Program-made: the position numbers and the translations under genes
Source of the DNA: Deltaproteobacteria bacterium
GTDB lineage: Bacteria; Desulfobacterota_B; Binatia; UBA9968
Reading direction: 5' to 3'
DNA length: 64,000 nucleotides
Assembly: GCA_005879255.1 (NCBI GenBank)
Contig: VBKY01000098.1
Coordinates: 9,176 to 73,175 of the forward strand
Notes under the pieces: model-generated
Database searches by the model: none
What the model saw: the letters and a program-made list of their open reading frames with translations, nothing else
What the model was told of the DNA's origin: nothing
Shown here: positions 45,372 to 55,030 of the stretch, in pieces
Layout: every line of letters begins with the position of its first letter
Numbering within the stretch: the stretch's first letter is position 1

Positions 45372-46228
45372 AAAGCATGACAGGATACGGTGAGGCATCA
45401 CAAAACGTTCACGGCGCCAGGGTGACCGTCCAAATACGAAGTCTCAACCATCGCCACCTAGACTTGCAGTTGCGAGTCCCCAGAGAATATCTGTCTTTCG
45501 AAGAAGAGATTCGCAAATCTCTCCGGGAAAGGATCTCGCGCGGCAGGGTCGATGTCTTTATCAATCGATACGCAGCCAAAGCACAATCGCGAAAACTGGA
45601 TGTCGACGAAGCCTTGGTCGGACAATATATCGCCGGCATCATGCAGCTAAAGAAGAAATATCGTTTAGCTGGAGAGATCGGCGTGTCGTTGCTTTCCAAC
45701 ATTCCGGATCTGTTTCATGTGCGCGAGCTCGAAGTGAATGCCGCCGATGAGCGGAGCGCGCTATTAAAGGCGCTCGGCAGCGCGCTCAAGAACCTGGAGC
45801 GATCCCGGGAACGGGAAGGTGGTCATCTCAAAGCCGACATGGAAACTCAGATCGGGCACCTGAAGCGGATTACTGGCGCTCTGGAAGAAGGAGCGCTTGA
45901 GATCGCTGTGCGGTTTCAAAAGGGATCGGTGGCGGAAGGGGAGAACGGCTTGCGTGCGGATAGAGAAATAGTCGACGTGACCAACACGTTGCTCAAAGGC
46001 GACGTCAATGAGGAAATTGTCCGGCTCAAGACTCACGTGGCGGCGTTAACTAAAGTCATCCGCGAGCGCGAACCGGTGGGGAAGAAAATCGATTTCATGC
46101 TGCAAGAAGTCAACCGCGAACTCAATACGATCAGCTCGAAAGTGCCGCAATTGTCAATCGTGCAGCTCGTGCTCCAAGGAAAAGAGCGCGTCGAAAAGAT
46201 CCGTGAGCAAACCCAGAATATCGAATGA
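45368..46228 (+). CDS. yicC: YicC/YloC family endoribonuclease
   Basis: 286 residues. MKSMTGYGEA at the N-terminus and the C-terminal KIDFMLQEVNRELNTISSK block (DUF1732) are the YicC hallmarks. Members act as RNases. ATGA overlaps on both sides join it to rfaE1 and gmk; yicC-gmk neighbourhood is widely conserved. Confidence 0.94.
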   Translation: MKSMTGYGEASQNVHGARVTVQIRSLNHRHLDLQLRVPREYLSFEEEIRKSLRERISRGRVDVFINRYAAKAQSRKLDVDEALVGQYIAGIMQLKKKYRLAGEIGVSLLSNIPDLFHVRELEVNAADERSALLKALGSALKNLERSREREGGHLKADMETQIGHLKRITGALEEGALEIAVRFQKGSVAEGENGLRADREIVDVTNTLLKGDVNEEIVRLKTHVAALTKVIREREPVGKKIDFMLQEVNRELNTISSKVPQLSIVQLVLQGKERVEKIREQTQNIE

Positions 46229-46878
46229 AGCGGTCCATTGCCCTTGCCAAGCGGCAAGGTATCATCTTTATCCTATCCGCGCCGTCCGGCGCCGGCAAAA
46301 CGACTCTCTACAACGGGCTGAAGGAAATCTACCCGGAGATCAAGCTATCGGTATCTTGCACCACGCGGGCGCGACGGTCCGGGGAGTTGAACGGCCGTGA
46401 CTATCGCTTTCTGACCGAGCGCGAGTTCAAGACGCTAAAGTCCCGAGGGCAATTCGCCGAATGGGCCAAAGTGCATGACTATTTTTACGGCACACCGAAA
46501 AAAACCCTGGACCGCAACATTCGGGCGGGACGGGACGTTCTCCTTGATATCGACGTTCAAGGCGCCCGGAAAATAAAAAAAGCCTACCCTCAAGCAGTTT
46601 CCATATTTCTTTTGCCGCCGTCCCTTGGCGAACTCCAGAGAAGATTGGCAGCGCGAGGAACCGATGGCAACGATACGATTCGCCGTCGCCTGGCTAATGC
46701 CCGGGGTGAAATCGGCGAAATTATGCATTATGATTACTATGTAGTTAATCGTGAGGTGACCGAGGCCGTTCAACTTCTCAGTTCGATCGTCAAAGCTGAA
46801 CGGGCGAGAACTTCTCGGGTCAGCCAGTGGCGGCTCGAGCCGCTGCGCCATTGGCGGCGTAAACGAAGCCATGAGTAA
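46225..46878 (+). CDS. gmk: Guanylate kinase
   Basis: 217 residues. P-loop SAPSGAGKTTLYNGL at about 18-32, SVSCTTRARRSGELNGRDY near 50 and DVLLDIDVQGARKIKKA near 105 define Gmk. It phosphorylates GMP to GDP. Overlaps yicC and the rel gene, so GTP supply and (p)ppGpp control are co-transcribed. rpoZ, often between gmk and spoT, is absent. Confidence 0.96.
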   Translation: MKRSIALAKRQGIIFILSAPSGAGKTTLYNGLKEIYPEIKLSVSCTTRARRSGELNGRDYRFLTEREFKTLKSRGQFAEWAKVHDYFYGTPKKTLDRNIRAGRDVLLDIDVQGARKIKKAYPQAVSIFLLPPSLGELQRRLAARGTDGNDTIRRRLANARGEIGEIMHYDYYVVNREVTEAVQLLSSIVKAERARTSRVSQWRLEPLRHWRRKRSHE

Positions 46879-49051
46879 GGACATCAAAATTACCGATCTG
46901 GTTGAGAAAGTTCAGTCCTACTTTCCCGCCGCAGATGGCGCGCTGATCCGCCGAGCTTACGACTTCTCGGCGAAGGTGCACCAAGGCCAAAAACGCCTGA
47001 GCGGCGAGCCTTACCTGATCCATCCGATGGCGGTCGCCCGCATTATTGCGGAATTGAAGCTCGATGTGCCCAGCGTCGTCGCCGGCCTGTTACACGATAC
47101 GGTTGAAGACACGTTGACGTCCTTGGACGAGCTCCGGGATCTCTTTGGTCGTGAGATTGCCGCCTTGGTCGATGGAGTGACTAAGTTGGGGCGCGCCAAT
47201 TTTAGCAGTCGAGAGGAAAAGCAGGCGGAGAACTTCCGCAAAATGCTACTGGCCATGGGAAAGGACGTTCGCGTCATTCTCATCAAGCTCGCCGACCGCG
47301 TTCACAATATGCGCACGCTCGATCATATGCCGATGGAAAAACAGATCCTCACGGCGCAGGAGACTTTGGATATTTATGCGCCGTTGTCACACCGGCTCGG
47401 CATTGCTTGGATCAAGAGCGAATTGGAAGATTTAGCTCTTAAGTACCTCCATCCGGAAATTTACTATCAGCTCAAGCGCAACGTCGCCAAGAAAAAAAGC
47501 GATCGCGAAAAGTACATTGAAGAGGTGATCTCAGTCATCACCAAAAAGCTCGACGCCGAAGGTATCGACGCCGAAGTCAGCGGCAGGCCGAAGCATTTCT
47601 ATAGCATTTATCAAAAGATGGAGAGCCAAAATCTGCTTTACGATCAGATCTATGATCTGGTAGCGTTTCGCATTTTGGTCGATACGCAGCGGGAGTGTTA
47701 CGAAGCCCTCGGCGTGGTTCATTCCCAATGGCGCCCGGTTCCAGGACGGTTCAAAGACTACATTGCGATCCCGAAAACCAACATGTATCAATCGCTGCAT
47801 ACTAGCGTGATTGGTCCCTACGGTGAGCGAATCGAAATTCAGATCCGGACTCATGAAATGCACCGAGTAGACGAAGAAGGGATTGCCGCCCACTGGCGCT
47901 ATAAGGAAGGGGAAGATTTTCAGGTCAGCGACATTCAGCGATTTTCCTGGCTCCGACAATTGCTCGAATGGCAAGAAAATCTGCAAGATCCCCAGGAGTT
48001 CTTGCACAGTTTAAAAGAAGACTTGTTCTCCACCTCGATGTACGTGTTCACGCCGAAGGGAGATCTTTTGAATTTTCCGAAGGGCTCGACCGTTATCGAT
48101 TTCGCCTATCGCATTCATTCCGAAGTCGGGCATCACTGCTCCGGCGCGCGCGTTAACGGCCAGCTGGTGTCGCTCAAATACATATTGCGCAGCGGCGATA
48201 CGGTGGAAATCATCACGACGCAGCAACAGACGCCTGCACGCGACTGGCTCAAATGGGTAAAAACACCGCGGGCGAAATCGAAAATTCGCAACTGGCTCAA
48301 GACGCAGCAACGCGACCGAAGCGTGGTCCTCGGACGGGAGATTCTTGAAGGTGATCTGCATCGCTATCAGCTCGATCTTGCGACGTTGCGCAACGACGGC
48401 AAGATCGCCTGGCTCACGAAAGAGCTCGGCATGAAGGACGAAGAAGCGTTGCTCGCGGCCGTCGGCTACGGCCGCATCACCACCCGGCATGTTCTCACCA
48501 AGCTCGTTCCTGCCGATAAGTTGGATCCCGGACTGAAAAAAACCGGTGGCTCGCTGGAAGGCTTTGGGATTCGCGTCAAAGGTGTCGACGACGTGTTGGT
48601 GCGATTTGCTCTTTGTTGCCATCCGCTGCCGGGTGAGCATATCGTGGGATTTATTACTCGTGGCCGAGGCGTGACCGTCCATACCGTCGGCTGTCCTACC
48701 GTGCTGGAAAGCGATCCGCACCGCAAGATCGATGTCAGTTGGGAAGAAAACGGTCAGTCGCCGCGACCGGTGAAGATCGAAGTAACCTGCGTTGATCAAC
48801 CCGGCTTACTGGCCGCGATCAGCTCGGCGATCACCAGTGCCGAGGCGAATATCGCCCGCGCTCAAGTGAGAACCTATTCCAGCCAACGTGCGATCAACAC
48901 GTTTGAAGTGATGATCAAGAATTCCGAACACCTCAAACAAGTCCTGCAGAATATTTCCAAGGTAAAAGGAGTCTATAAGGCCGTTCGCGCCCGCGGTAGA
49001 GCCGGCGGCAAATTAGAGCTAGACCAAGTGCCGAAAGAGGAGTTGCACTGA
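46871..49051 (+). CDS. rel: Bifunctional (p)ppGpp synthetase/hydrolase (RelA/SpoT homologue)
   Basis: 726 residues with the full domain set: HD hydrolase (HDTVEDT near 75), synthetase (GRFKDYIAIPKTNMYQSLHT near 300), TGS (VFTPKGDLLNFPKGST near 393) and C-terminal ACT (VTCVDQPGLLAAISSAITSA near 640). The intact HD motif predicts hydrolase activity. It overlaps gmk by 8 bp. Confidence 0.96.
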   Translation: MSKDIKITDLVEKVQSYFPAADGALIRRAYDFSAKVHQGQKRLSGEPYLIHPMAVARIIAELKLDVPSVVAGLLHDTVEDTLTSLDELRDLFGREIAALVDGVTKLGRANFSSREEKQAENFRKMLLAMGKDVRVILIKLADRVHNMRTLDHMPMEKQILTAQETLDIYAPLSHRLGIAWIKSELEDLALKYLHPEIYYQLKRNVAKKKSDREKYIEEVISVITKKLDAEGIDAEVSGRPKHFYSIYQKMESQNLLYDQIYDLVAFRILVDTQRECYEALGVVHSQWRPVPGRFKDYIAIPKTNMYQSLHTSVIGPYGERIEIQIRTHEMHRVDEEGIAAHWRYKEGEDFQVSDIQRFSWLRQLLEWQENLQDPQEFLHSLKEDLFSTSMYVFTPKGDLLNFPKGSTVIDFAYRIHSEVGHHCSGARVNGQLVSLKYILRSGDTVEIITTQQQTPARDWLKWVKTPRAKSKIRNWLKTQQRDRSVVLGREILEGDLHRYQLDLATLRNDGKIAWLTKELGMKDEEALLAAVGYGRITTRHVLTKLVPADKLDPGLKKTGGSLEGFGIRVKGVDDVLVRFALCCHPLPGEHIVGFITRGRGVTVHTVGCPTVLESDPHRKIDVSWEENGQSPRPVKIEVTCVDQPGLLAAISSAITSAEANIARAQVRTYSSQRAINTFEVMIKNSEHLKQVLQNISKVKGVYKAVRARGRAGGKLELDQVPKEELH

Positions 49052-49069
49052 GACCGAAGCGCTAAACAA

Positions 49070-49261
49070 CTAGGCGACTTTCTGAACGCGGCCCGAATGA
49101 ATACAATCCGTACAGACCAAGGCGCGTTTTACTTGTCCGTTGAAGTTGCCCTTGACGCGTTGGAGATTCGGTCGCCAGGCGCGTTTGGTTTTGTTGTTGG
49201 CATGACTGACGTTGTAGCCAATGGATCGGCCCTTGCCGCAAATTGAACAAACTCTCGCCAT
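49070..49261 (-). CDS. rpmB: 50S ribosomal protein L28
   Basis: 63 residues on the minus strand. [19 protein letters not shown] and [15 protein letters not shown] show the two-CxxC (C+) form of L28, so it binds zinc. It is convergent with rel and starts 1 bp after the rfaE2 stop on the same strand. Confidence 0.96.
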   Translation of the reverse strand: MARVCSICGKGRSIGYNVSHANNKTKRAWRPNLQRVKGNFNGQVKRALVCTDCIHSGRVQKVA

Positions 49262-49262
49262 C

Positions 49263-49733
49263 TTAGTTTCGTATCCTTTCGATAATTTCGCTCGTTGAAT
49301 ATCCTTTCAAGTACGGCACGAGAACCACGCGGCCGCCCTCCCGTTCGACGATGTCGGCGCCGACGACCCCGTCTGCGCCCCAGTCTCCGCCTTTGGCCAA
49401 CACGTTGGGCTTTATCGCAGTGATCAACTTGGAAGGATCAGGCTCGTCAAAAAGAATGACGTAGTCTACCATCTCCATCGCCGCGATCAACTCAAGTCGG
49501 TCCATTTCGGCGGCAACCGGTCGCGTCGGACCCTTAATCGCCTTGACCGATTGGTCACTGTTGATGGCGACGACGAGTAGATCGCCGGCGGCTTTCGCTT
49601 GCCGCAGGACGTGTACGTGGCCGCGATGGAGAAGGTCAAAACAGCCATTGGTGAAAACAACTGATTTACCGTTCCTGCGCGCTTGAGCAGCGATCTTAAT
49701 CAGCTCATCGAGAGTTTTGAGCTTATCGGACAC
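49263..49733 (-). CDS. rfaE2: Heptose 1-phosphate adenylyltransferase (HldE C-terminal type)
   Basis: 156 residues from GTG (49733-49731). [20 protein letters not shown] near 27 has the HxGH nucleotidyltransferase motif; [18 protein letters not shown] and [10 protein letters not shown] complete the family. It makes ADP-heptose with RfaE1, whose gene lies 4 kb away on the other strand. Co-transcribed with rpmB. Confidence 0.94.
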   Translation of the reverse strand: MSDKLKTLDELIKIAAQARRNGKSVVFTNGCFDLLHRGHVHVLRQAKAAGDLLVVAINSDQSVKAIKGPTRPVAAEMDRLELIAAMEMVDYVILFDEPDPSKLITAIKPNVLAKGGDWGADGVVGADIVEREGGRVVLVPYLKGYSTSEIIERIRN

Positions 49734-49802
49734 AATCTTCGGTTAGCATGATAACTCGTTGTTTTCAATTAATTTTTCAAGTCGACGGTCACTTTCTCCA
49801 GC

Positions 49803-49831
49803 TTGACCTTGCAGATGAATTTCGCTAAGGT
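49803..49831 (+). promoter_or_regulatory. Possible promoter of the UbiD-family gene
   Basis: TTGACC at 49803-49808 and TAAGGT at 49826-49831, 17-bp spacer, in the divergent gap before the gene at 49891. The -10 element is poor. Confidence 0.35.
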
Positions 49832-49890
49832 TTGGCTGCAACAACTCCACTTCTTGGCAAATCGTTTTCAAACAAATCAGGAGGCAATAA

Positions 49891-51330
49891 ATGGAATATC
49901 AGGATCTGCGAGACTGGATCCAAATCGCCGATGAAATGGGCGAACTCAAAACGTTAAAGGGCTGCGATTGGAATCTGGAGATTGGTGCGATTACCGAATT
50001 GGTTCATCACAAGGAAGACGGCCCAGCCGTCCTGTTTGAAGACATCAAGGGCTATCCAAAAGGCTACCGTGTTTTGTCTAATTCGTTGTCGTCGCGCAAG
50101 CGCCTGGCCCTGACCCTCGGGCTTCCTCCGGGCGATACCAAGATGGATTTCGTAAGAATCTGGAAAGAAAACTACAAAAAGATTAAGCCGGTTCCGGCGA
50201 AATTCGTCAAGAAGACACCGTTACTGGAAAACGTGTACAAAGATGGCGATATCGACATGTTCAAGTTTCCCACGCCGCTCTGGCATGACAAGGACGGCGG
50301 CCGCTACATCGGCACGGGCAGCGTCGATATTACCCGCGATCCCGACGAAGGGTGGGTCAACTACGGTACGTATCGCGTCATGATCCATGACAAGAATAAG
50401 CTGGGATTTTATATCTCGCCGGGCAAACACGGCCGCATTCAGCGGGAAAAATACGCTGCCAGCGGGCAGCCATTCAAAATTGCCATGTCCTTCGGCCATG
50501 ATCCTTTAACCTTTCTGGCGGGCAGCATCGAAGTCCCGTATGGCGTGCCGGAATATGAGTTCATTGGCGGTATCCGCGGCGAGCCCTTTGAGATGATCGA
50601 GGGCGAATACTCGGGGTTACCGATTCCTGCCAACGCTGAGATCGTCATCGAAGGCGACGTCCATTTCGATAATCCTAAGGTCGAAGGACCGTTCGGTGAG
50701 TGGACGGGATATTATGCCAGCGCCGAGCGCGCGGAACCCTGGGTTGAAGTCAAACGGCTCTATCATCGTAGCGATCCGATTATCTTAGGCTCTCCTCCGG
50801 GTAGACCCCCCGCAGAATTAGGCTGGTACCGTTCTTATCTTCGCTCCGCGCTGATTTGGGACGAGATGGAAAAAGCCGGCGTGCCGGATGTCAAAGGCGT
50901 GTGGCTCACGGTTTCCGGCGGCAGCCGATTGATAATGTGCGTGGCGATTAAACAGCGCTATCCCGGACATGCCAAGCAGGCGGCGGTTGTCGCTTCGCAG
51001 TGCCACGCAGGGGCGTATCTCGGTCGCTTCGTCGTCGTTGTCGATGACGACATCGATCCGTCCAACACCGATGACATGATCTGGGCGATGGCTAGTCGCT
51101 GCGATCCCGCTGAAGACATCGACATCCTGCGTCGCTGCTGGAGCGGTCCGCTGGATCCGATCATTCATCCGACCAAGAAGGGGTTTAACTCCCGCGCCAT
51201 CATCGACGCCACCCGGCCCTACGAATGGATGAAGGATTTCCCGCCGGTGGCGGAATCCAGCAAAGAAGTATTGGACGCCACGGCGAAGAAGTGGGGTGCC
51301 GAGCTTTTCGGGGGCAACGGCAAGAAGTAA
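49891..51330 (+). CDS. UbiD family decarboxylase
   Basis: 479 residues after an AGGAGG site. NYGTYRVMIHDKNKLGFYI near 165, SPGKHGRIQREKY near 184, and EGPFGEWTGYYASAE near 262 are UbiD blocks that bind prenylated FMN and metal; the conserved E-R-E catalytic set lies in these regions. Family members act on aromatic acids or polyprenyl hydroxybenzoate. The prFMN synthase UbiX is not seen nearby, so a role in quinone synthesis or aromatic degradation is open. Confidence 0.9.
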   Translation: MEYQDLRDWIQIADEMGELKTLKGCDWNLEIGAITELVHHKEDGPAVLFEDIKGYPKGYRVLSNSLSSRKRLALTLGLPPGDTKMDFVRIWKENYKKIKPVPAKFVKKTPLLENVYKDGDIDMFKFPTPLWHDKDGGRYIGTGSVDITRDPDEGWVNYGTYRVMIHDKNKLGFYISPGKHGRIQREKYAASGQPFKIAMSFGHDPLTFLAGSIEVPYGVPEYEFIGGIRGEPFEMIEGEYSGLPIPANAEIVIEGDVHFDNPKVEGPFGEWTGYYASAERAEPWVEVKRLYHRSDPIILGSPPGRPPAELGWYRSYLRSALIWDEMEKAGVPDVKGVWLTVSGGSRLIMCVAIKQRYPGHAKQAAVVASQCHAGAYLGRFVVVVDDDIDPSNTDDMIWAMASRCDPAEDIDILRRCWSGPLDPIIHPTKKGFNSRAIIDATRPYEWMKDFPPVAESSKEVLDATAKKWGAELFGGNGKK

Positions 51331-51356
51331 GAAATTCCAAACGGTTTCGTTGCTAA

Positions 51357-52148
51357 CTACGAGGGCAAGTCGATCACGAGCGTGGTCGGCTTGCCCTTTT
51401 TTATCACTTCGAGCTTGATTTGACTCGACGATTTCATGGTTTGGATCAACGACTCGAGGTCGGTGGCGGAGCTAATGACCTGCTCATTTGCTTTGGTGAT
51501 GATATCGCCGCGCTGAAGACCGGCTTTCATTGCCGAGCTGCCGAGCGCGACTTCGGTGACCAGGACGCCCTTCTGCTGTTGGCTCTCTAGAAGATTCGCC
51601 AGTTCAGTGGTCAGATCCTGCGCTTGAATGCCCAATCTCTTTTGGGTTTGCTCGCTGCGGGTCGGCTGCGACGGCATGGGCTTCGACTTCGCCAGCACTT
51701 GGGTCGAAGCGAAGATTGGAGCCTTCATGCGCAGGGCGACGGCGATGGCATCGCTCGGCCGGCAGTCGATCTGCAGTTCTTGGCCTTTGACCCCTAGAGA
51801 TAGAATCGCAAAGTAGGTGCTATTGCGCAGGTCGGTGATGGTCGCGCGCTGCAGCGTCGCGCCGAGCCCTTGAAGGATATTGCGAATCAGATCGTGGGTC
51901 AGCGGCCGCGGAACTTTGATTTGCTCGATCTCGATCGCGATGGCTCGGGCTTCCGGGACGTCGATCCAAATCGGCAGCAGTTTTTTATCGGCAACCGTCT
52001 CCAATACGACGACGGGAGATTGGGAATTGGGATCGACCATCACGGTCTTGACCTTCGTCTCCACGGCAGCCGATCCCTGCGCGGCTTGAAGCTCGCTGGC
52101 GTAGCCGAAAGTTAAGAACGGCAGAAGCAGCCAGATGTCCCATTTCAT
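51357..52148 (-). CDS. Secreted bifunctional nuclease (DUF151) - PDZ fusion
   Basis: 263 residues after a GGAGG site. A signal peptide covers 1-22. Residues about 28-150 form a bifunctional-nuclease domain (SPVVVLETVADKKLLPIWID, CRPSDAIAVALRMKAPIF); residues about 175-262 form a PDZ domain (GVLVTEVALGSSAMKAGLQR, GDIITKANEQVI). BFN domains are usually cytoplasmic or stand-alone, so the secreted PDZ fusion is uncommon though known from environmental genomes. Periplasmic role unknown. Confidence 0.88.
   Translation of the reverse strand: MKWDIWLLLPFLTFGYASELQAAQGSAAVETKVKTVMVDPNSQSPVVVLETVADKKLLPIWIDVPEARAIAIEIEQIKVPRPLTHDLIRNILQGLGATLQRATITDLRNSTYFAILSLGVKGQELQIDCRPSDAIAVALRMKAPIFASTQVLAKSKPMPSQPTRSEQTQKRLGIQAQDLTTELANLLESQQQKGVLVTEVALGSSAMKAGLQRGDIITKANEQVISSATDLESLIQTMKSSSQIKLEVIKKGKPTTLVIDLPS
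51363..51402 (+). terminator. Rho-independent terminator of the UbiD gene inside the convergent gene
   Basis: Arms 51363-51377 and 51382-51396 form a 15-bp stem with two G-U pairs and a 4-base loop GAGC, followed by six T at 51397-51402. It lies 33 bp after the UbiD stop. The same bases are codons for the last 13 or so residues of the minus-strand BFN-PDZ gene. On the minus strand no T-tract follows, so it is directed at plus-strand transcripts. Confidence 0.85.
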
Positions 52149-52289
52149 AAGACCTCCTGAACCCGCTGGGTGTGCCTCGCAAAAGGCATCTTCAGGTTAT
52201 CCACCCACCTCGGGTTATGTCAATTACGCGACTTATCTTGACCGGATGAATCGAGCTACGTTATTGTCGAATCGGGAGTGAGACGTCAA

Positions 52290-54026
52290 GTGAAAATTCA
52301 AATCCTGTCCGAAGCCATGGCAAGCCGCATCGCTGCCGGTGAAGTGGTCGAGCGCCCGGCGTCGGTGGTCAAAGAGCTGATCGAGAACTCGCTCGACGCC
52401 GGGGCAACGGAGATTTTTATTTGGATCGAAAGAAGCGGCACATCGTTGATTCGCGTCACCGACAACGGCGAAGGAATGGGAGCAGAGGACCTGTATCTTG
52501 CAGTTGAGCGTCATGCGACGAGCAAACTCAAGGACGATGACGATTTGTTTCGCATTGCCACCTTGGGATTTCGCGGCGAGGCTTTGCCGAGCATCGGAGC
52601 CGTCGCCAAGCTGGAAATTCTGTCTCGTGTAGCGAGCGCACCAATGGGATATCGCTTGCGGGTCGATGGCGGAAAGAAGGACGAGGTTGCTCCGGCGGCA
52701 GTTTCCATCGGCACGACCGTCGAGATCAAAGAGATTTTTTTCAACACGCCGGCACGAAAAAAGTTTCTCAAGTCTCCGGCCACCGAGTTGAGCCATATTT
52801 GCGACGCCGTCAACCGCATGGCACTGGCGCAGCCGAGCGCTCATTTCCGCTTGCAGCATGATGGCCGCACGGTTGCCGACTACGTGGCCGTGAGCGACGG
52901 GAAGGATCGCTTGCATCAAGTGTTGGGAGGCGAGATTGCCAAGGACTTGGTGCCATTTCGCTTCGCTGGAGGAGAAGTCACGGTTCACGGTTATTTGAGC
53001 TCTGCACCCGCTTCTTTTCCCAACGCGCGCTATCTTTATACTTTCGTCAATCACCGCTACGTGCGCGACAAGGTTTTGACCCATGCGGTGCTGCACGGCT
53101 ACGAAACCTTGCTGATGAAAGGCCAGTATCCCGCTGTCCTGTTATTTCTCGACGTTCCTTTCGCCGACATCGATGTTAACGTTCATCCGGCCAAGTATGA
53201 AGTGCGCTTTCGCCGTCAATCGGATATTCACGAAGCCGTGGCGCGGGGGATTCGGCAGGCGCTAAGGCAGGAAGCGAAAGAGCCGGTACTGCGAATGAGC
53301 CCGATTCCAAATACGCCGTTCTCCGTCGTCCGTGAATCGGCTCTGCCCTATGGCGGCCCCCCCTTCGGCGGATCGGATTCTTCGTGGCCTCGTGAAACAG
53401 CTTTTGTCATGCCGTCGTCGGTGCCATCAACGCAAGCGGGGTTCTTTTCCTCGCTTAACGTTTTGGGACAGATTCTCGGCTGCTACCTGGTTTGTTCGTG
53501 GTCCCGAGGACTGGTGCTCATTGACCAACATGCTGCCCATGAGCGAGTCGCTTTCGAAAAATTGCGCCGCCAAATGGAAGACGGGAAGGTGGAAACACAA
53601 AGCCTCTTGATACCGCAGACGGTTGAGCTCACCGCCGGGGAGGTGATGCTCTTGGAACAAAAGCTCGAAATGCTCGAGCGTTTCGGTTTCTTGCTCGAAC
53701 CCTTCGGACCCAACGCCTACGCGATTACAGCCGCGCCGGCACTTCTTCCAGAAGGCGACTACAGCCTCGTGGTGCGGCAGATGGTAACTGAACTGGCGGA
53801 AGTGGAAACCTCGGCAAAGCTGCGCCAGCATCTCGAAGACCGCCTGGCTACCATCGCCTGTCACAGCGTGATTCGTGCCAATCGCGCGCTCGAGAGAGAC
53901 GAAATGCGCGCCTTGCTCGAAGATTTGGATCGAATCGAATTTGCCACCCAATGCCCGCACGGCCGCCCAGTGCTGATCGAGATCAGCCATGACGAGCTTG
54001 ACAGAATGTTCAAGCGGATCGTGTGA
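52290..54026 (+). CDS. mutL: DNA mismatch repair protein MutL
   Basis: 578 residues from GTG 52290; GTG 52278 is in frame but has no room for the GGGAG site. GHKL ATPase motifs: IENSLDAGATEI near 35, TDNGEGM near 55, HATSKL near 75, GFRGEALPSIG near 93. The C-terminal domain has DQHAAHERVAFE near 415, the DQHA(x)2E(x)4E endonuclease motif. It is therefore a nicking MutL; no mutS or mutH is visible. miaA follows as in many bacteria. Confidence 0.96.
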   Translation: MKIQILSEAMASRIAAGEVVERPASVVKELIENSLDAGATEIFIWIERSGTSLIRVTDNGEGMGAEDLYLAVERHATSKLKDDDDLFRIATLGFRGEALPSIGAVAKLEILSRVASAPMGYRLRVDGGKKDEVAPAAVSIGTTVEIKEIFFNTPARKKFLKSPATELSHICDAVNRMALAQPSAHFRLQHDGRTVADYVAVSDGKDRLHQVLGGEIAKDLVPFRFAGGEVTVHGYLSSAPASFPNARYLYTFVNHRYVRDKVLTHAVLHGYETLLMKGQYPAVLLFLDVPFADIDVNVHPAKYEVRFRRQSDIHEAVARGIRQALRQEAKEPVLRMSPIPNTPFSVVRESALPYGGPPFGGSDSSWPRETAFVMPSSVPSTQAGFFSSLNVLGQILGCYLVCSWSRGLVLIDQHAAHERVAFEKLRRQMEDGKVETQSLLIPQTVELTAGEVMLLEQKLEMLERFGFLLEPFGPNAYAITAAPALLPEGDYSLVVRQMVTELAEVETSAKLRQHLEDRLATIACHSVIRANRALERDEMRALLEDLDRIEFATQCPHGRPVLIEISHDELDRMFKRIV

Positions 54027-54071
54027 AGCAGCACTCGATTTGCGGGGGTGCCGTCAGTTGCCGTTGCGCTC

Positions 54072-54986
54072 ATGAGACCCAAGATCGTTATTATTCTCGG
54101 CGCTACCGCGGTGGGCAAAAGCGCAGTCGCTTTGCGTTTGGCCGAGCATGTAAACGGCGAAATCGTCAATGCCGATTCGCAGCAAGTTTATCGCCATATG
54201 GATATCGGCACGGGAAAGCCGTCAAAAGCCGATCGCGAGCGCGTTCGCCATCATTTAATTGACATCGTCGCCCCGAACGAGGAATTTAACGCCGCCCTAT
54301 TTCGCCGCTTGGCGACAGACAGCATCGGGCAGATTCATGCCAGGGAACGAAAGGTGATCGTCTGCGGTGGAACAGGGCTTTACCTAAGAGCGTTGACGCA
54401 TGGACTATTCGAAGGACCCGGACAGGATCCGGATGTTCGCAATGCGTTGGAACAAGAGATCGCAAACAGCAGCCTGGCTGTTTTGTATCAACGTTTGGAA
54501 AAAATCGATCCGACGGTAGGCGCGACGATTCATCGAAACGATCGCCAACGAATTATTCGTGCCCTAGAGGTCTATCAGCTCACGGGTAGGCCGCTGAGCG
54601 AATGGCACAAGGAACATGGGTTTCAGGAAGATCCATTTGACATCCTCAAAATAGGTTTGCTGCGGGAACGTACCGAGCTGTATGACTTGATCAATTTGCG
54701 CAGCGAGCGGATGATCAGGGATGGTTTTTTGGAAGAGGTTCGCGGATTGGTCGCCCGCGGATTTGACTTGGCTCTCAAACCGCTCCGCAGCGTCGGTTAT
54801 CGGCAGATGGGGCAGGTACTTCGAGGCCTGCAAAGAGTAGAAGATGCTCTCGAAGAAATGAAACAGGAGACGCGTCATCTCGCTAAACGGCAACTGACCT
54901 GGTTTCGACGCGACGAGGAAATCCACTGGTATCATCCTGAAAAGCAGCGGCGGGAGATCTTGCAATCGGCTGAGACGTTTCTTTAG
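54072..54986 (+). CDS. miaA: tRNA dimethylallyltransferase MiaA
   Basis: 304 residues from ATG 54072 (GTG 54048 possible). P-loop GATAVGKSAVALRLA near 9, NADSQQVYRHMDIGTGKP near 33, GGTGLYLRAL near 95, and TRHLAKRQLTWFRRD near 274 identify MiaA. It prenylates A37 of tRNAs reading UNN codons. Confidence 0.96.
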   Translation: MRPKIVIILGATAVGKSAVALRLAEHVNGEIVNADSQQVYRHMDIGTGKPSKADRERVRHHLIDIVAPNEEFNAALFRRLATDSIGQIHARERKVIVCGGTGLYLRALTHGLFEGPGQDPDVRNALEQEIANSSLAVLYQRLEKIDPTVGATIHRNDRQRIIRALEVYQLTGRPLSEWHKEHGFQEDPFDILKIGLLRERTELYDLINLRSERMIRDGFLEEVRGLVARGFDLALKPLRSVGYRQMGQVLRGLQRVEDALEEMKQETRHLAKRQLTWFRRDEEIHWYHPEKQRREILQSAETFL

Positions 54987-55030
54987 CAACGTCATCGAAA
55001 CGGCGAACAACGCGGAAGAGTGGGGTGAAC

